This document shows positions 1 to 7,361 of a DNA stretch of 17,803 nucleotides, piece after piece. The position numbers were made by a program, and so were the translations under genes. The notes under the pieces are model-generated. The model did not search any database and was not told where the DNA came from. It saw nothing but the letters and a program-made list of their open reading frames with translations. The stretch's first letter is position 1, and each line of letters begins with the position of its first letter. This stretch comes from Oscillospiraceae bacterium (GTDB taxonomy: Bacteria > Bacillota > Clostridia > Oscillospirales > Ruminococcaceae): contig JAGALG010000241.1 in NCBI GenBank assembly GCA_017848075.1, positions 1 through 17,803 on the forward strand. The letters run 5' to 3'.

Positions 1-35
1 GAAAGAATGAATATCCCGAGCAGATCAAGATTCGT

Positions 36-72
36 TCAAAAAGAAAGGCGGCGTCCAATGGACGCCGCCTTT
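36..72 (-). terminator. Intrinsic terminator of the AGCS symporter gene
   Basis: A perfect inverted repeat has 13-bp arms at 44-56 and 60-72 with a 3-nt loop. Its core is GGCGGCGTCC. Read on the minus strand it is followed by a TTTCTTTTTG tract. It lies 15 nt past the stop codon of the minus-strand symporter gene, as expected for a Rho-independent terminator. The plus-strand side has only a short T run. Bases 1-35 show no gene I can support. Confidence 0.9.
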
Positions 73-87
73 CAATGCAAAGGGAGA

Positions 88-1458
88 TTATTTCGCTTTT
101 ACAGGCTGTTTTTCAAATTCATTCAACAGAGAGGTTGCTACTTTAGTCAGAGCCAGCAGACCCATCAAGTTAGGGATAACCATCAAACCGTTAAACATAT
201 CGGACATATTCCAAACAACATCAACTTTCAGGGTGCAGCCCAGAACGATGAAGATGCAAACCAGGATAGCGTATGGTTTAACAGCTTTGGAACCGAACAG
301 GTAACGAACGTTCTGTTCACCGAAGAAGTACCAGCCAACGATGGTGGAGAATGCGAAGAAGAACAGACAAACTGCGATAAAGAGGTCACCGAAAGAGCCA
401 AGACCTACATTAAAAGCAGTCTGAGTCAGGGTGATACCGGACATCTGTTCAGAACCTTCCAGAATACCGGAAGTACCAATAACCAGAGCGGTCATGGTCA
501 AAACTACGAAGGTATCGATGAATACGCCCATCAGAGCGGTGCAGCCCTGTTCACATGGGTGATTCACTTTTGCCAGAGCGTGAGAGTGTGGGGTAGAACC
601 CATACCAGCTTCGTTGGAGAACAGACCACGAGCAACACCGTAACGGATTGCTTTTGCTACGGTTGTACCAACAACGCCACCGAAGAGAGCTTTTGGAGAG
701 AATGCGCATACAAAGATGTCAGCGATGGTGCCTGGCAGGTTGCCGATGTTAACAATGATACAAATCAGACCGCCGATCAGATAGAAAGCAGCCATGATAG
801 GAACGATCTTCTCACATACGGAAGCGATGGAACCAACGCCGCCCAGGAAGATGAAGAAGGACAGAATAGCAACAACGATACCGATGATCAGTGGGTTAAT
901 ACCGAATGCGGTATGGAAAGCGTCACCGATGGAGTTGGACTGTACCATGTTACCGATGAAGCCCAGAGCCAGAACGATGAACAGTGCGAACAGAGCTGCC
1001 AGTACTTTACCGAAAGTACCTTTGTAAGCAGCACGGATGTAGTAAACAGGACCGCCAGTTACAGCGCCGTCGTCGCCAACGGTTTTGTATTTCTGAGCCA
1101 GAGATGCTTCTACAAAGTTGGTAGCCATGCCGAAGAATGCGGACATCCACATCCAGAAGATAGCACCCATACCACCAGTTGCGATAGCGGTAGCAGCACC
1201 AGCAAGGTTACCGGTACCTACCTGAGCAGCAATGGAAGTTGCCAGAGCCTGGAAGGAAGACATACCGTCTGCACCAGCTTTTTCGCCGCCCAGTTTGATG
1301 TTACCGAATACCTGTTTGAAACCTTTGGTAAAGTAACGAACCTGAACTGCTTTGGTTTTGATGGTGAACCATACACCTGTGCCGACAAGAGCGAACAGCA
1401 GGAAGAAGTCCCACATAAAGCTATTGACGGAGCTAACAATGTTTTCTAATACAACCAC
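88..1458 (-). CDS. Sodium:alanine/glycine symporter, AGCS family
   Basis: This is a 456-residue polytopic membrane protein that should import alanine or glycine with sodium across the cytoplasmic membrane. Residues 95-110 (GGMGAIFWMWMSAFFG) match the AGCS family signature. The alternating hydrophobic segments and the length fit full-length family members. I chose the GTG start at 1458 because GAGGAGG lies 7 nt upstream; the open frame extends to 1554 but that part crosses the promoter. The gene is monocistronic, with its own promoter (1492-1520) and terminator. The coding frame almost lacks TTA, CTA and TCA codons, a bias seen in several genes here and suggesting high expression. Glycine uptake would suit the glycine-reductase-type genes at the far end of the window, but the substrate is inferred from the family and not read from the sequence. 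Confidence 0.95.
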   Translation of the reverse strand: MVVLENIVSSVNSFMWDFFLLFALVGTGVWFTIKTKAVQVRYFTKGFKQVFGNIKLGGEKAGADGMSSFQALATSIAAQVGTGNLAGAATAIATGGMGAIFWMWMSAFFGMATNFVEASLAQKYKTVGDDGAVTGGPVYYIRAAYKGTFGKVLAALFALFIVLALGFIGNMVQSNSIGDAFHTAFGINPLIIGIVVAILSFFIFLGGVGSIASVCEKIVPIMAAFYLIGGLICIIVNIGNLPGTIADIFVCAFSPKALFGGVVGTTVAKAIRYGVARGLFSNEAGMGSTPHSHALAKVNHPCEQGCTALMGVFIDTFVVLTMTALVIGTSGILEGSEQMSGITLTQTAFNVGLGSFGDLFIAVCLFFFAFSTIVGWYFFGEQNVRYLFGSKAVKPYAILVCIFIVLGCTLKVDVVWNMSDMFNGLMVIPNLMGLLALTKVATSLLNEFEKQPVKAK

Positions 1459-1491
1459 AAATTTTCCTCCTCTTGTGTTGGATTTGTTTAT

Positions 1492-1520
1492 ATTATAACA
1501 TCTATTGAACAAATTGTCTA
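1492..1520 (-). promoter_or_regulatory. Sigma-A-type promoter of the AGCS symporter
   Basis: On the minus strand, TAGACA (1515-1520) and TATAAT (1492-1497) are separated by exactly 17 nt. The -35 box matches the consensus at 5 of 6 positions and the -10 box is perfect. The start of transcription would be near 1485, giving a leader of under 30 nt that contains the GAGGAGG ribosome-binding site. Confidence 0.85.
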
Positions 1521-1559
1521 TATCTTTGGCAATGTTGGACAAATGCTTTGGCAATAGAC
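1516..1559. promoter_or_regulatory. Direct-repeat operator candidate upstream of the AGCS promoter
   Basis: The 10-bp word CTTTGGCAAT occurs at 1524-1533 and again at 1546-1555, 22 bp apart, i.e. about two helical turns. The pair starts 4 bp upstream of the -35 box and is enclosed by a 6-bp inverted pair, GTCTAT (1516-1521) and ATAGAC (1554-1559). The position fits an activator binding side by side with RNA polymerase. The regulator is unknown. Confidence 0.5.
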
Positions 1560-1652
1560 GCTAAATTGTGAAGGAAAAATGAGCAGAAAAGTAAAATTAC
1601 TTGAACATGTTAACTATTTGTGAACAGAAGCTTATGGTGAATTTGACTATGG

Positions 1653-1691
1653 TTTACACCACTTTTACAGCAACTTTACAAGAATTTTACA
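1653..1691. repeat. Four TTTACA boxes at exact 11-bp intervals
   Basis: TTTACA begins at 1653, 1664, 1675 and 1686, so the period is exactly 11 bp, while the five bases between boxes differ each time. The array lies in an AT-rich 296-bp intergenic stretch (1459-1754), between the 3' end of the HAD phosphatase gene and the symporter promoter. On the minus strand it reads TGTAAA-N5, so it would also lie in the 3' untranslated region of the HAD operon transcript. I see no hairpin terminator for that operon here. The function is unknown. Confidence 0.6.
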
Positions 1692-1754
1692 ACATTTTAT
1701 ATATTTTTATATCGATAATCTAACATTTAAAATAACAAAATGATAAAATAAAAA

Positions 1755-2444
1755 TTATTTTTTTCCTAAAACTGAAAATAATTCCTCCAGACAATGGATC
1801 TCATAGGTACAGGGCTGATTCAATGTGTAAGGAAGCCTCTGAGGATTATACCAACAGCAGTCCAAACCGTACTGGATTGCCCCCGAAATATCGGAACTGA
1901 GGGAGTCGCCTACGACCAATGTACTTTCCGGATCCCAGTCCGGAACATGAGCAGCCACATAATCGAAATAGGCCTTGTGGGGTTTTTGACAGCCCATCTC
2001 CTCGGAAATGAAAAGATCTGTAAAGCAGGGCGTGATCTCGCTTTTGGCAAAGCGAAGCCGCTGGGTGCGGGCAACGCCGTTGGTAATGATATAAAGGCGG
2101 TAGCTTTGGCACAGATTGCGGCAGAGCTCCAAGGCACCATCCAGCAGGAGAGGCACCTCTCCCAGCTGTTCACAGTAGAGTGCATGGAAGGCGGCAGCAT
2201 CGCCGTTGACGCCGATAGCATCAAATAGACGCTGGAAACGCTGAACAACCAGCACTTCCCTGCTGATCTCGCCCCGTTCAAAGGCTTTCCAGCAGTCATC
2301 ATTGATTTGGCTGTAGAGTCGGATGATTTCCGCTGTGGAGGGATAGCCGTTGTGGCGCAGACACTGATCGAGGGCGATTTTCTCTGCTGATTTGAAATCA
2401 AACAGAGTCATATCCGCATCAAAGAGAATGGTTTTGTAAGCCAT
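1755..2444 (-). CDS. yjjG: HAD-family phosphatase, YjjG/YfnB-like nucleotidase
   Basis: This 229-residue cytosolic haloacid-dehalogenase-type hydrolase resembles the YjjG/YfnB subfamily, whose E. coli member dephosphorylates pyrimidine nucleoside monophosphates including non-canonical ones. All HAD motifs are present: DADMT near the N terminus (nucleophile D9, acid D11), TNG at 121-123, K154 in GCQKP, and GDSLSSD at 179-185. The size of the helical cap between motifs I and II fits the subfamily. The ATG at 2444 is preceded by AAGGAAG at a good distance. It is the last gene of the MATE-cls-yjjG operon, starting 17 nt after the stop of the cardiolipin synthase gene. The exact substrate cannot be read from the sequence; another phosphoglycolate-phosphatase-like activity is possible. 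Confidence 0.88.
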   Translation of the reverse strand: MAYKTILFDADMTLFDFKSAEKIALDQCLRHNGYPSTAEIIRLYSQINDDCWKAFERGEISREVLVVQRFQRLFDAIGVNGDAAAFHALYCEQLGEVPLLLDGALELCRNLCQSYRLYIITNGVARTQRLRFAKSEITPCFTDLFISEEMGCQKPHKAYFDYVAAHVPDWDPESTLVVGDSLSSDISGAIQYGLDCCWYNPQRLPYTLNQPCTYEIHCLEELFSVLGKK

Positions 2445-2461
2445 AATGTTTCTTCCTTTCC

Positions 2462-3985
2462 TTACATTAAAGGGGCCAGCAGCCGCAGAATCGAGCGAAG
2501 CAGCCGCTGATGCAATGGAGTTTGACGAACCTGTTCCAGCGTGATCTCCTGAGAAAGGGCCTCTGTTGCGAGGAAATCTTCCCGGATCGCAGGGATAGCA
2601 GGGCTGTTGTATAGGGCGACCGCACATTCAAACTGCAGATAGAAGCTGCGGTAATCCAGATTGGTACTGCCAACGATGGCACTGCAGCCATCGCAAAGGG
2701 CCATTTTGGAGTGAATGAAGCCGGGGGTGTACTCAAAGATCCGGACACCGGCTTCCAGAAGAGGGCGGTAAAAGGACTGGGTCAGGGCATGAACATACCA
2801 CTTGTCCGGAATATGGGGCGTAATGATCCGTACATCGACGCCGCTCTGAGCGGCCAACTGCAGAGCGGAACAGGTCTCATTGTCCAAAATCAGATAGGGA
2901 GAAGTGAGCCACAACGATTGTGCAGCGTGATGAAACAGCAGCAGATAGGCATTTCTTCCTACGGAGCGGCTGCTCATGGGATCACTGCCGAAGGGCTGCA
3001 GCAGAGTGGAGTTGCCATGGGACATGGGACAGCAGTAGTTTTCACTGTTTAAACGCTCCCCTGTGGAAAACTGCCACAGCTGCAAAAATAACAGGCAGAG
3101 ATTGTTGGCAGCGGAGCCTTGAACCATGATGCCACTGTCCTTCCAGTGGCCATGGCGTTCCTGCAGATTGATATACTCATCGGACAGGTTGGCTCCGCCG
3201 GTAAAGGCACAGCAGCCGTCGATAACGCAAATTTTTCGGTGATCTCTATAGTTGAGCATGGTATTCAGCCGAGGCTGAATGGGATTAAAGATCGCTGTGT
3301 GAATCCCTTTTTCTCGCAGCAGCTTATCATAGCCTTCCGGCAGGGTGGCAAGGCAGCCGGCGTCATCATAAAGGATACGGATCTCCACGCCGTTGGCTGC
3401 TTTTTGTTCCAGAATCTCCAGAGCGGAAGTCCAAAGAACACCCTCCGCAACAATGAAGTATTCCAGAAAGATAAACTTTTGAGCCTGCTTCAGCTTCTCC
3501 AGCATGCATTGGAACAGAGCCTCCCCTGTTGGGAAATAGACAGCGGAGCCATCGTCGTGGAGAGGCGCTCCGGCACAGCGCCGGAGGTACTCTGCCAGTT
3601 TTCGCTGAGAGGGAGAAAGCGCTGCCTCCGGGAGGAGGCAATCGTCAGGATTTGGTGCAGGCTGGGCAGCGCAGAAGGCTTCCAGCTGTTTTTTCATGTT
3701 AAGACCAAAGCGTTTATTGCCAAAAATCAGGTAAAACAGGCTGCCTGTCAGTGGGAAAAGCAGCAGGATCAGGATCCAGCTGATCTGATAGGAGGGATCG
3801 TCCGGTCGGGACAGAATCCAGAATACCAAACATAGACCAAGCAGACGCAGAAGCACAGCAAAGCGATGGAACAGCTGCCCCAAAGCCAGAAGAAGCAGCA
3901 GCTGGAGGAGAACCAGTATGACAGTGATAAACAGGCGACTGCGGCTCAGCCGCTTGCCCTGTTGTTTTGGGTGAAACGCATTCAA
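2462..3985 (-). CDS. cls: Cardiolipin synthase (phospholipase D superfamily)
   Basis: This 507-residue membrane enzyme should join two phosphatidylglycerol molecules into cardiolipin plus glycerol. Hydrophobic N-terminal segments (about residues 17-36, 41-58 and 69-88) form the usual membrane anchor. Two HKD phospholipase D motifs follow: H249-x-K251 with D256, and H425-x-K427 with D432, each with its GG or GS-TN continuation (FTGGANL, VGSTNLD). The length is typical. The start is the TTG at 3985, chosen because AAAGGAG lies about 9 nt upstream and no better ATG exists near it. It follows the MATE gene by 15 nt and precedes the HAD gene by 17 nt, so the three are almost certainly co-transcribed. 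Why lipid synthesis and an exporter share a transcript is not evident. Confidence 0.95.
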   Translation of the reverse strand: MNAFHPKQQGKRLSRSRLFITVILVLLQLLLLLALGQLFHRFAVLLRLLGLCLVFWILSRPDDPSYQISWILILLLFPLTGSLFYLIFGNKRFGLNMKKQLEAFCAAQPAPNPDDCLLPEAALSPSQRKLAEYLRRCAGAPLHDDGSAVYFPTGEALFQCMLEKLKQAQKFIFLEYFIVAEGVLWTSALEILEQKAANGVEIRILYDDAGCLATLPEGYDKLLREKGIHTAIFNPIQPRLNTMLNYRDHRKICVIDGCCAFTGGANLSDEYINLQERHGHWKDSGIMVQGSAANNLCLLFLQLWQFSTGERLNSENYCCPMSHGNSTLLQPFGSDPMSSRSVGRNAYLLLFHHAAQSLWLTSPYLILDNETCSALQLAAQSGVDVRIITPHIPDKWYVHALTQSFYRPLLEAGVRIFEYTPGFIHSKMALCDGCSAIVGSTNLDYRSFYLQFECAVALYNSPAIPAIREDFLATEALSQEITLEQVRQTPLHQRLLRSILRLLAPLM

Positions 3986-4000
3986 TCAAAAAGACTCCTT

Positions 4001-5332
4001 TTACAGAAGACCATAGTCTGTCCGTAGGCTGCGGCCCAGCCAAAGGACAAAGAGGGCACAGAGCAGTTCCGCAAAGGGGATTGCCAGCCAAATACCATCC
4101 ATACCCCAGAAGTAGGACAGCAGCAAAATTCCTAAAATAGTAAACAGGAAGGTACGGGCAAAGGAAATGGCCGCAGAGGTTTTGCCGTTGCCCAGCGCTG
4201 TGAAGAAAGCCGATCCAAAAATATTGATACCGGCAAAGAGGAAACCAATAGAAAAGAGACGGAAACCATGAACGGCCATCTCCTCGACAGCGCCGCCGTC
4301 AAAGAAGAGTCCTACAATGGGTTCCGCACAGGCAAGTCCCAGAAGGAAGATCAAAAGAGAGCTGCCGCACAGGAAAAAGATGCAGCTGCGCAGCGTTTTT
4401 TGCAGGAAGGGCTGGTTTCCGGCACCCCAATGATAGGATACCACAGGAGAAATACCCAGAGAAAAACCAAAATACAGGGCATTCATCAAAAACTGGCAGT
4501 AGAGCACAGCCGTAATGGCTGCGACGCCATCGGAACCGGCCAATTCCAGCATAGCCAGGTTAAAGAGCAGTGTGGTCACGCTGGCAGACAAATTGCTGAC
4601 CATTTCGGAGGAACCGTTGATGATGCTGTCCCACACCAGACGAAGCTGGCGGGTTGGCAGCCGGAAGTGGAGCCCTCTGCGGTTCAGCAGGAAGAAAAAG
4701 AGCAGACCGCCGACAGCCGGGATACAATAGCCGGTAGCGGTGGCGTAAGCTGCGCCCCGAATCCCCAGCTGCAGCTGAGCAATGAAAATATAGTCCAGAA
4801 TCATGTTGGCCACACCGCCGGCTATGGTCAAGGTCAGGCCCAGCTTGGGGCGTCCAGCAGTGACGAAAAAGTTCTGGAACAGCATTTGGAACAAAGCCAT
4901 AGGAGAAAAGCACAAAAGAATCCGGAGGTAGTCTGCCACTAAGGGTCGCAGGACACCTTCAGCACCCAGAAAGCTCATCAATGGTTCCAAAAACAGAAGA
5001 CAGAGTCCAGCTACCAGACAGCCCAGCAGTATATTGGCAAGGGCAATGAGAGAAAAGCTGCGGTCGGCTTCTTCGGTCTGTCCCTCACCCATCATACGGG
5101 CAACGATGGCGCTGCCGCCGCAGGCGAACATGATGCCGATGGCATTGACCAGGCTGATCAGCGGCCAGGCAATGTTGATGGCAGAAAGGGCATCCGATCC
5201 CACAAAGCGGGAAACAAACAGGCCGTCTACAATAGAGTAGAGGGACATAAAGACCATCATTACGATGGAAGGGAGGGCAAAGCGGAACAGCTGCGGGAAG
5301 GACATCTCCCGGGAAATAGCATTGTTTGACAT
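4001..5332 (-). CDS. MATE-family multidrug/cation efflux transporter
   Basis: This 443-residue polytopic protein belongs to the MATE/polysaccharide-flippase superfamily and should export drugs or metabolites using a sodium or proton gradient. Two homologous hydrophobic halves are visible. The N-terminal region (FRFALPSIVMMVFMSLYSIV then DGLFVSRFVG) is typical of clostridial MATE proteins. The length is normal for the family. The ATG at 5332 has only a weak ribosome-binding site (AGGT about 8 nt upstream). It is the first gene of a three-gene operon with cls and the HAD phosphatase. Only about 80 bp separate it from galE, and most of that is the galE terminator; I find no convincing promoter, so expression may depend partly on read-through. 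The substrate is unknown. Confidence 0.92.
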   Translation of the reverse strand: MSNNAISREMSFPQLFRFALPSIVMMVFMSLYSIVDGLFVSRFVGSDALSAINIAWPLISLVNAIGIMFACGGSAIVARMMGEGQTEEADRSFSLIALANILLGCLVAGLCLLFLEPLMSFLGAEGVLRPLVADYLRILLCFSPMALFQMLFQNFFVTAGRPKLGLTLTIAGGVANMILDYIFIAQLQLGIRGAAYATATGYCIPAVGGLLFFFLLNRRGLHFRLPTRQLRLVWDSIINGSSEMVSNLSASVTTLLFNLAMLELAGSDGVAAITAVLYCQFLMNALYFGFSLGISPVVSYHWGAGNQPFLQKTLRSCIFFLCGSSLLIFLLGLACAEPIVGLFFDGGAVEEMAVHGFRLFSIGFLFAGINIFGSAFFTALGNGKTSAAISFARTFLFTILGILLLSYFWGMDGIWLAIPFAELLCALFVLWLGRSLRTDYGLL

Positions 5333-5359
5333 ATAAGATTACCTACCAAAAAGAAAAAA

Positions 5360-5401
5360 TACAAAAAGAAGCCCGTGCGGGCGAAATTGGCCTACACGGG
5401 C
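5360..5401 (-). terminator. Intrinsic terminator of galE
   Basis: GCCCGTG (5371-5377) pairs with CACGGGC (5395-5401). The intervening bases contain further GGGC/GGCC pairing potential. On the minus strand the stem is followed by TTCTTTTTG, then a second T-rich run. It lies 12 nt after the galE stop codon. Confidence 0.85.
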
Positions 5402-5413
5402 AACATTGTTCGA

Positions 5414-6421
5414 TTACAGGCCGTTTGGATTTTTGGAAGCGAAGTTCCATGCGTCACGACACATCTGATCCAGATCACGGGTTGCCTCCCAGCCCAGCAG
5501 CTCTTTTGCTTTGGCTGCGTTGGCATAGCAGGTAGCGATGTCACCTGCACGGCGGCCCACGATCTCGTAAGGGATGGCATTGCCGCAGGCTTTTTCAAAG
5601 GCGTGCACCACATCCAGAACAGAGCTGCCGTTACCGGTGCCAAGGTTGATGGCCTCCACACCTTTGTGGCTGTCTACGTAGTCCAATGCTTTCAGATGGC
5701 CCAGAGCCAGATCCACAACATGGATATAGTCACGGACACCGGTGCCGTCATGTGTGTCATAGTCATTGCCGTACACATTGAGATGAGGGCGTCTGCCTAC
5801 AGCGACCTGAGCCACATATGGCAGCAGATTGTTTGGAATACCGTTTGGATCTTCACCGATCAGGCCGCTTTCATGGGCACCGATTGGGTTGAAGTAGCGC
5901 AGCAGAACAACGCTCCAGTCCGGATCCGCAACAGCAAGGTCGGACAGGATCTGTTCGATCATAACCTTGGTGTAGCCATAAGGGTTGGTAGCGGAGGTCG
6001 GCATACCTTCCACGAAAGGAACCGGGTTGTTCATGCCGTAAACGGTTGCGGAGGAGGAGAAGACGATCTCCTTGCAGTCGTGAGCACGCATGACATCACA
6101 GAGAATCAGGGTGCCAGTGATATTATTATGGTAGTATTCCAATGGCTTGGCTACAGATTCACCAACTGCTTTCAAACCTGCGAAATGAATGACAGAATCG
6201 ATCTGATTTTCAGAGAAGACTTTGTCCAGACCTGCTTTGTCCAACAGATCCACACAGTAGCATTTTGGCTCTTTGCCGCAGATCTGTGCGATGCGTTTCA
6301 GCACCTCCGGTTTGGAATTGCTGAAGTTATCTACGATCACAACTTCTTTTCCGATGTTCATCAGTTCTACAACGGTATGGCTGCCGATAAAGCCGGCGCC
6401 GCCAGTTACTAAAATTGCCAT
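5414..6421 (-). CDS. galE: UDP-glucose 4-epimerase
   Basis: This 335-residue cytosolic short-chain dehydrogenase/reductase interconverts UDP-glucose and UDP-galactose using bound NAD, supplying galactose catabolism and surface polysaccharide synthesis. The N-terminal TGGAGFIG (residues 6-13) is the glycine-rich NAD-binding loop. The catalytic triad is visible as S124 in SSSATVYG with Y148 and K152 in YGYTK. The stretch LRYFNPIGAHESG is typical of bacterial GalE, and the length is normal. AGGAGG lies 8 nt before the ATG. It has its own consensus promoter and terminator and so appears monocistronic. Its promoter -35 box overlaps the last codons of the small membrane protein gene upstream. Confidence 0.97.
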   Translation of the reverse strand: MAILVTGGAGFIGSHTVVELMNIGKEVVIVDNFSNSKPEVLKRIAQICGKEPKCYCVDLLDKAGLDKVFSENQIDSVIHFAGLKAVGESVAKPLEYYHNNITGTLILCDVMRAHDCKEIVFSSSATVYGMNNPVPFVEGMPTSATNPYGYTKVMIEQILSDLAVADPDWSVVLLRYFNPIGAHESGLIGEDPNGIPNNLLPYVAQVAVGRRPHLNVYGNDYDTHDGTGVRDYIHVVDLALGHLKALDYVDSHKGVEAINLGTGNGSSVLDVVHAFEKACGNAIPYEIVGRRAGDIATCYANAAKAKELLGWEATRDLDQMCRDAWNFASKNPNGL

Positions 6422-6463
6422 AAAACATTCCTCCTGTTCCGATAAAACAAAGCGATCAACTTA

Positions 6464-6492
6464 AGTATAGAATGGGAATTTCAAACTGTCAA
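6464..6492 (-). promoter_or_regulatory. Sigma-A-type promoter of galE
   Basis: On the minus strand, TTGACA (6487-6492) and TATACT (6464-6469) are separated by 17 nt, a near-consensus promoter. The -35 hexamer overlaps the stop codon of the upstream small ORF (ending at 6489), so galE can be transcribed independently of it. Confidence 0.9.
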
Positions 6493-6701
6493 CGGTTTCT
6501 CTGCCCAAGCGCATGATAAATCAGCGCAACGGTAACAGACAGCAGCAGACAAACAAGGCTGAGTATGGTCAGGAACATGGCTGCCTGTGAGCTGCCGTAC
6601 AGACCACCTGCCCGATTATACAGGCCGCTGAACAGACCAATTCCGTGGAGCAGCAGTGCTGTTCCAAACAGAAGCCAACCCCAAAGCTTCAAGGTTTTCA
6701 T
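6489..6701 (-). CDS. Small two-helix membrane protein, unknown function
   Basis: This 70-residue protein begins MKTLKLWGWLLFG and has two hydrophobic segments (about residues 6-26 and 39-64) joined by a short polar loop, YNRAGGLYGSS. It ends in a basic tail, GQRNR. I do not recognise a family. The coding call is supported by AAAAGGAGG 9 nt before the ATG and by an extended -10 promoter upstream. It could be a small stress or envelope membrane protein, but nothing in the sequence decides this. Any relation to galE just downstream is only positional. Confidence 0.7.
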   Translation of the reverse strand: MKTLKLWGWLLFGTALLLHGIGLFSGLYNRAGGLYGSSQAAMFLTILSLVCLLLSVTVALIYHALGQRNR

Positions 6702-6735
6702 ATAACAAGACCTCCTTTTCTACCCGGTACATTTT

Positions 6736-6762
6736 ATTATAGCATAAGAACGAAGTTTGCAA
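6736..6762 (-). promoter_or_regulatory. Extended -10 promoter of the small membrane protein gene
   Basis: On the minus strand, TGCTATAAT (6736-6744) is a perfect extended -10 element. A possible -35, TTGCAA (6757-6762), sits 15 nt away, which is short but tolerable with an extended -10. Transcription would start near 6729, with a leader of about 28 nt containing the AAAAGGAGG site. Confidence 0.65.
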
Positions 6763-6857
6763 TGCTATAATTGTCCATAATAGGCGGGAGCGAAGCAATG
6801 CTGAGCGAATCGCCTTGGACATCAATATAATAATTGCGTTTGCAATTATAGTATAAG
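6736..6857. repeat. Nested direct and inverted repeats, possible small RNA or degenerate mobile element
   Basis: The segment is framed by near-identical 13-mers in direct orientation, ATTATAGCATAAG (6736-6748) and ATTATAGTATAAG (6845-6857). GTTTGCAAT is also repeated (6755-6763 and 6838-6846). Inside are three inverted repeats. One pairs 10 bp, 6736-6745 with 6762-6771. The second is an 11-bp stem with a 4-nt bulge, TGTCCA plus AGGCG (6772-6786) with CGCCT plus TGGACA (6811-6821). The third is an 8-bp hairpin with a GTTT loop, 6830-6849. A plus-strand TGCTATAAT at 6763-6771 could drive a short transcript rightwards through the bulged stem. No ORF is apparent. The nature of the element is undecided. 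Confidence 0.45.
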
Positions 6858-6903
6858 GTATATTTTTAGAAAAGCCAAGTCACTTTTCTTCCGAAACAAA
6901 GTG

Positions 6904-6912
6904 TGCTATACT
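6904..6912 (+). promoter_or_regulatory. Extended -10 promoter of the 6939-7508 operon
   Basis: TGCTATACT (6904-6912) is an extended -10 element. No good -35 is visible at 17 nt, which extended -10 promoters can tolerate. Transcription would start near 6919, about 20 nt before the ATG at 6939. Confidence 0.55.
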
Positions 6913-6938
6913 GAGAAAAATGAGAAAGGAGCGATGTT

Positions 6939-7349
6939 ATGAAGAAGATTCTGACTGCCCTTGCGATTTTGGCGGTCATTGCAGCCGGAACGGTAACAGC
7001 TGTTTTTCAGCAGCGAAAAGCAGAAGATTATGCCAGTGCCGACGATGCGATCCGGGCTCATCTGCCGGAGGGCTATGAAGCCAGCCATACCTTCTGCATC
7101 GGAGAGGACAGCATTGCAGTGCTGAACAATCGGGAGCAGGGCTGCTATGGCTTTATGGAGATCTACCGGAAAAATGACAGCTATGTGCTCCACTCTCTTA
7201 ATCTGCAGTATAAAAGCGCCGGAGCAATGACGGCGACCTTCTCCAAAAAGAAGGAATGGTCGGTGAAGATCCATCTGACCCCACTGGAGGACGGCAGCAT
7301 GGAGGTCTCCATGGAGGTACTGCCATTGCCTCAGAAAGCGAAAAAATAA
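6939..7349 (+). CDS. Membrane-anchored or secreted protein, unknown function
   Basis: This 136-residue protein begins with a basic dipeptide and a hydrophobic stretch (about residues 4-23, ILTALAILAVIAAGTVTAVF), which is a signal peptide or an N-terminal anchor. The rest is soluble and would lie outside the membrane. It contains two cysteines (in HTFCIGE and QGCYGF) that could form a disulfide, and ends in a basic tail, QKAKK. I do not recognise a domain. AAAGGAG lies 7 nt before the ATG. The stop codon overlaps the ribosome-binding site of the next small gene, so the two are translated from one message. Confidence 0.8.
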   Translation: MKKILTALAILAVIAAGTVTAVFQQRKAEDYASADDAIRAHLPEGYEASHTFCIGEDSIAVLNNREQGCYGFMEIYRKNDSYVLHSLNLQYKSAGAMTATFSKKKEWSVKIHLTPLEDGSMEVSMEVLPLPQKAKK

Positions 7350-7361
7350 GGAGTGTTTGAT

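Noticed and set aside
7..1449. A 480-codon open frame on the plus strand opposite the symporter
   Set aside because: It is codon-aligned antisense to a clear AGCS gene and exists because that gene lacks TTA, CTA and TCA codons; its translation is of low complexity and has no start signals.
1459..1554. N-terminal extension of the symporter to 1554
   Set aside because: The extension runs through the TAGACA-N17-TATAAT promoter and the ribosome-binding site; the added residues are polar and unlike the family.
1653..1691. CRISPR-like or iteron repeat array
   Set aside because: The units are only 6 bp with 5-bp gaps and there are no cas genes, dnaA or replication gene nearby, so neither CRISPR nor an origin is supported.
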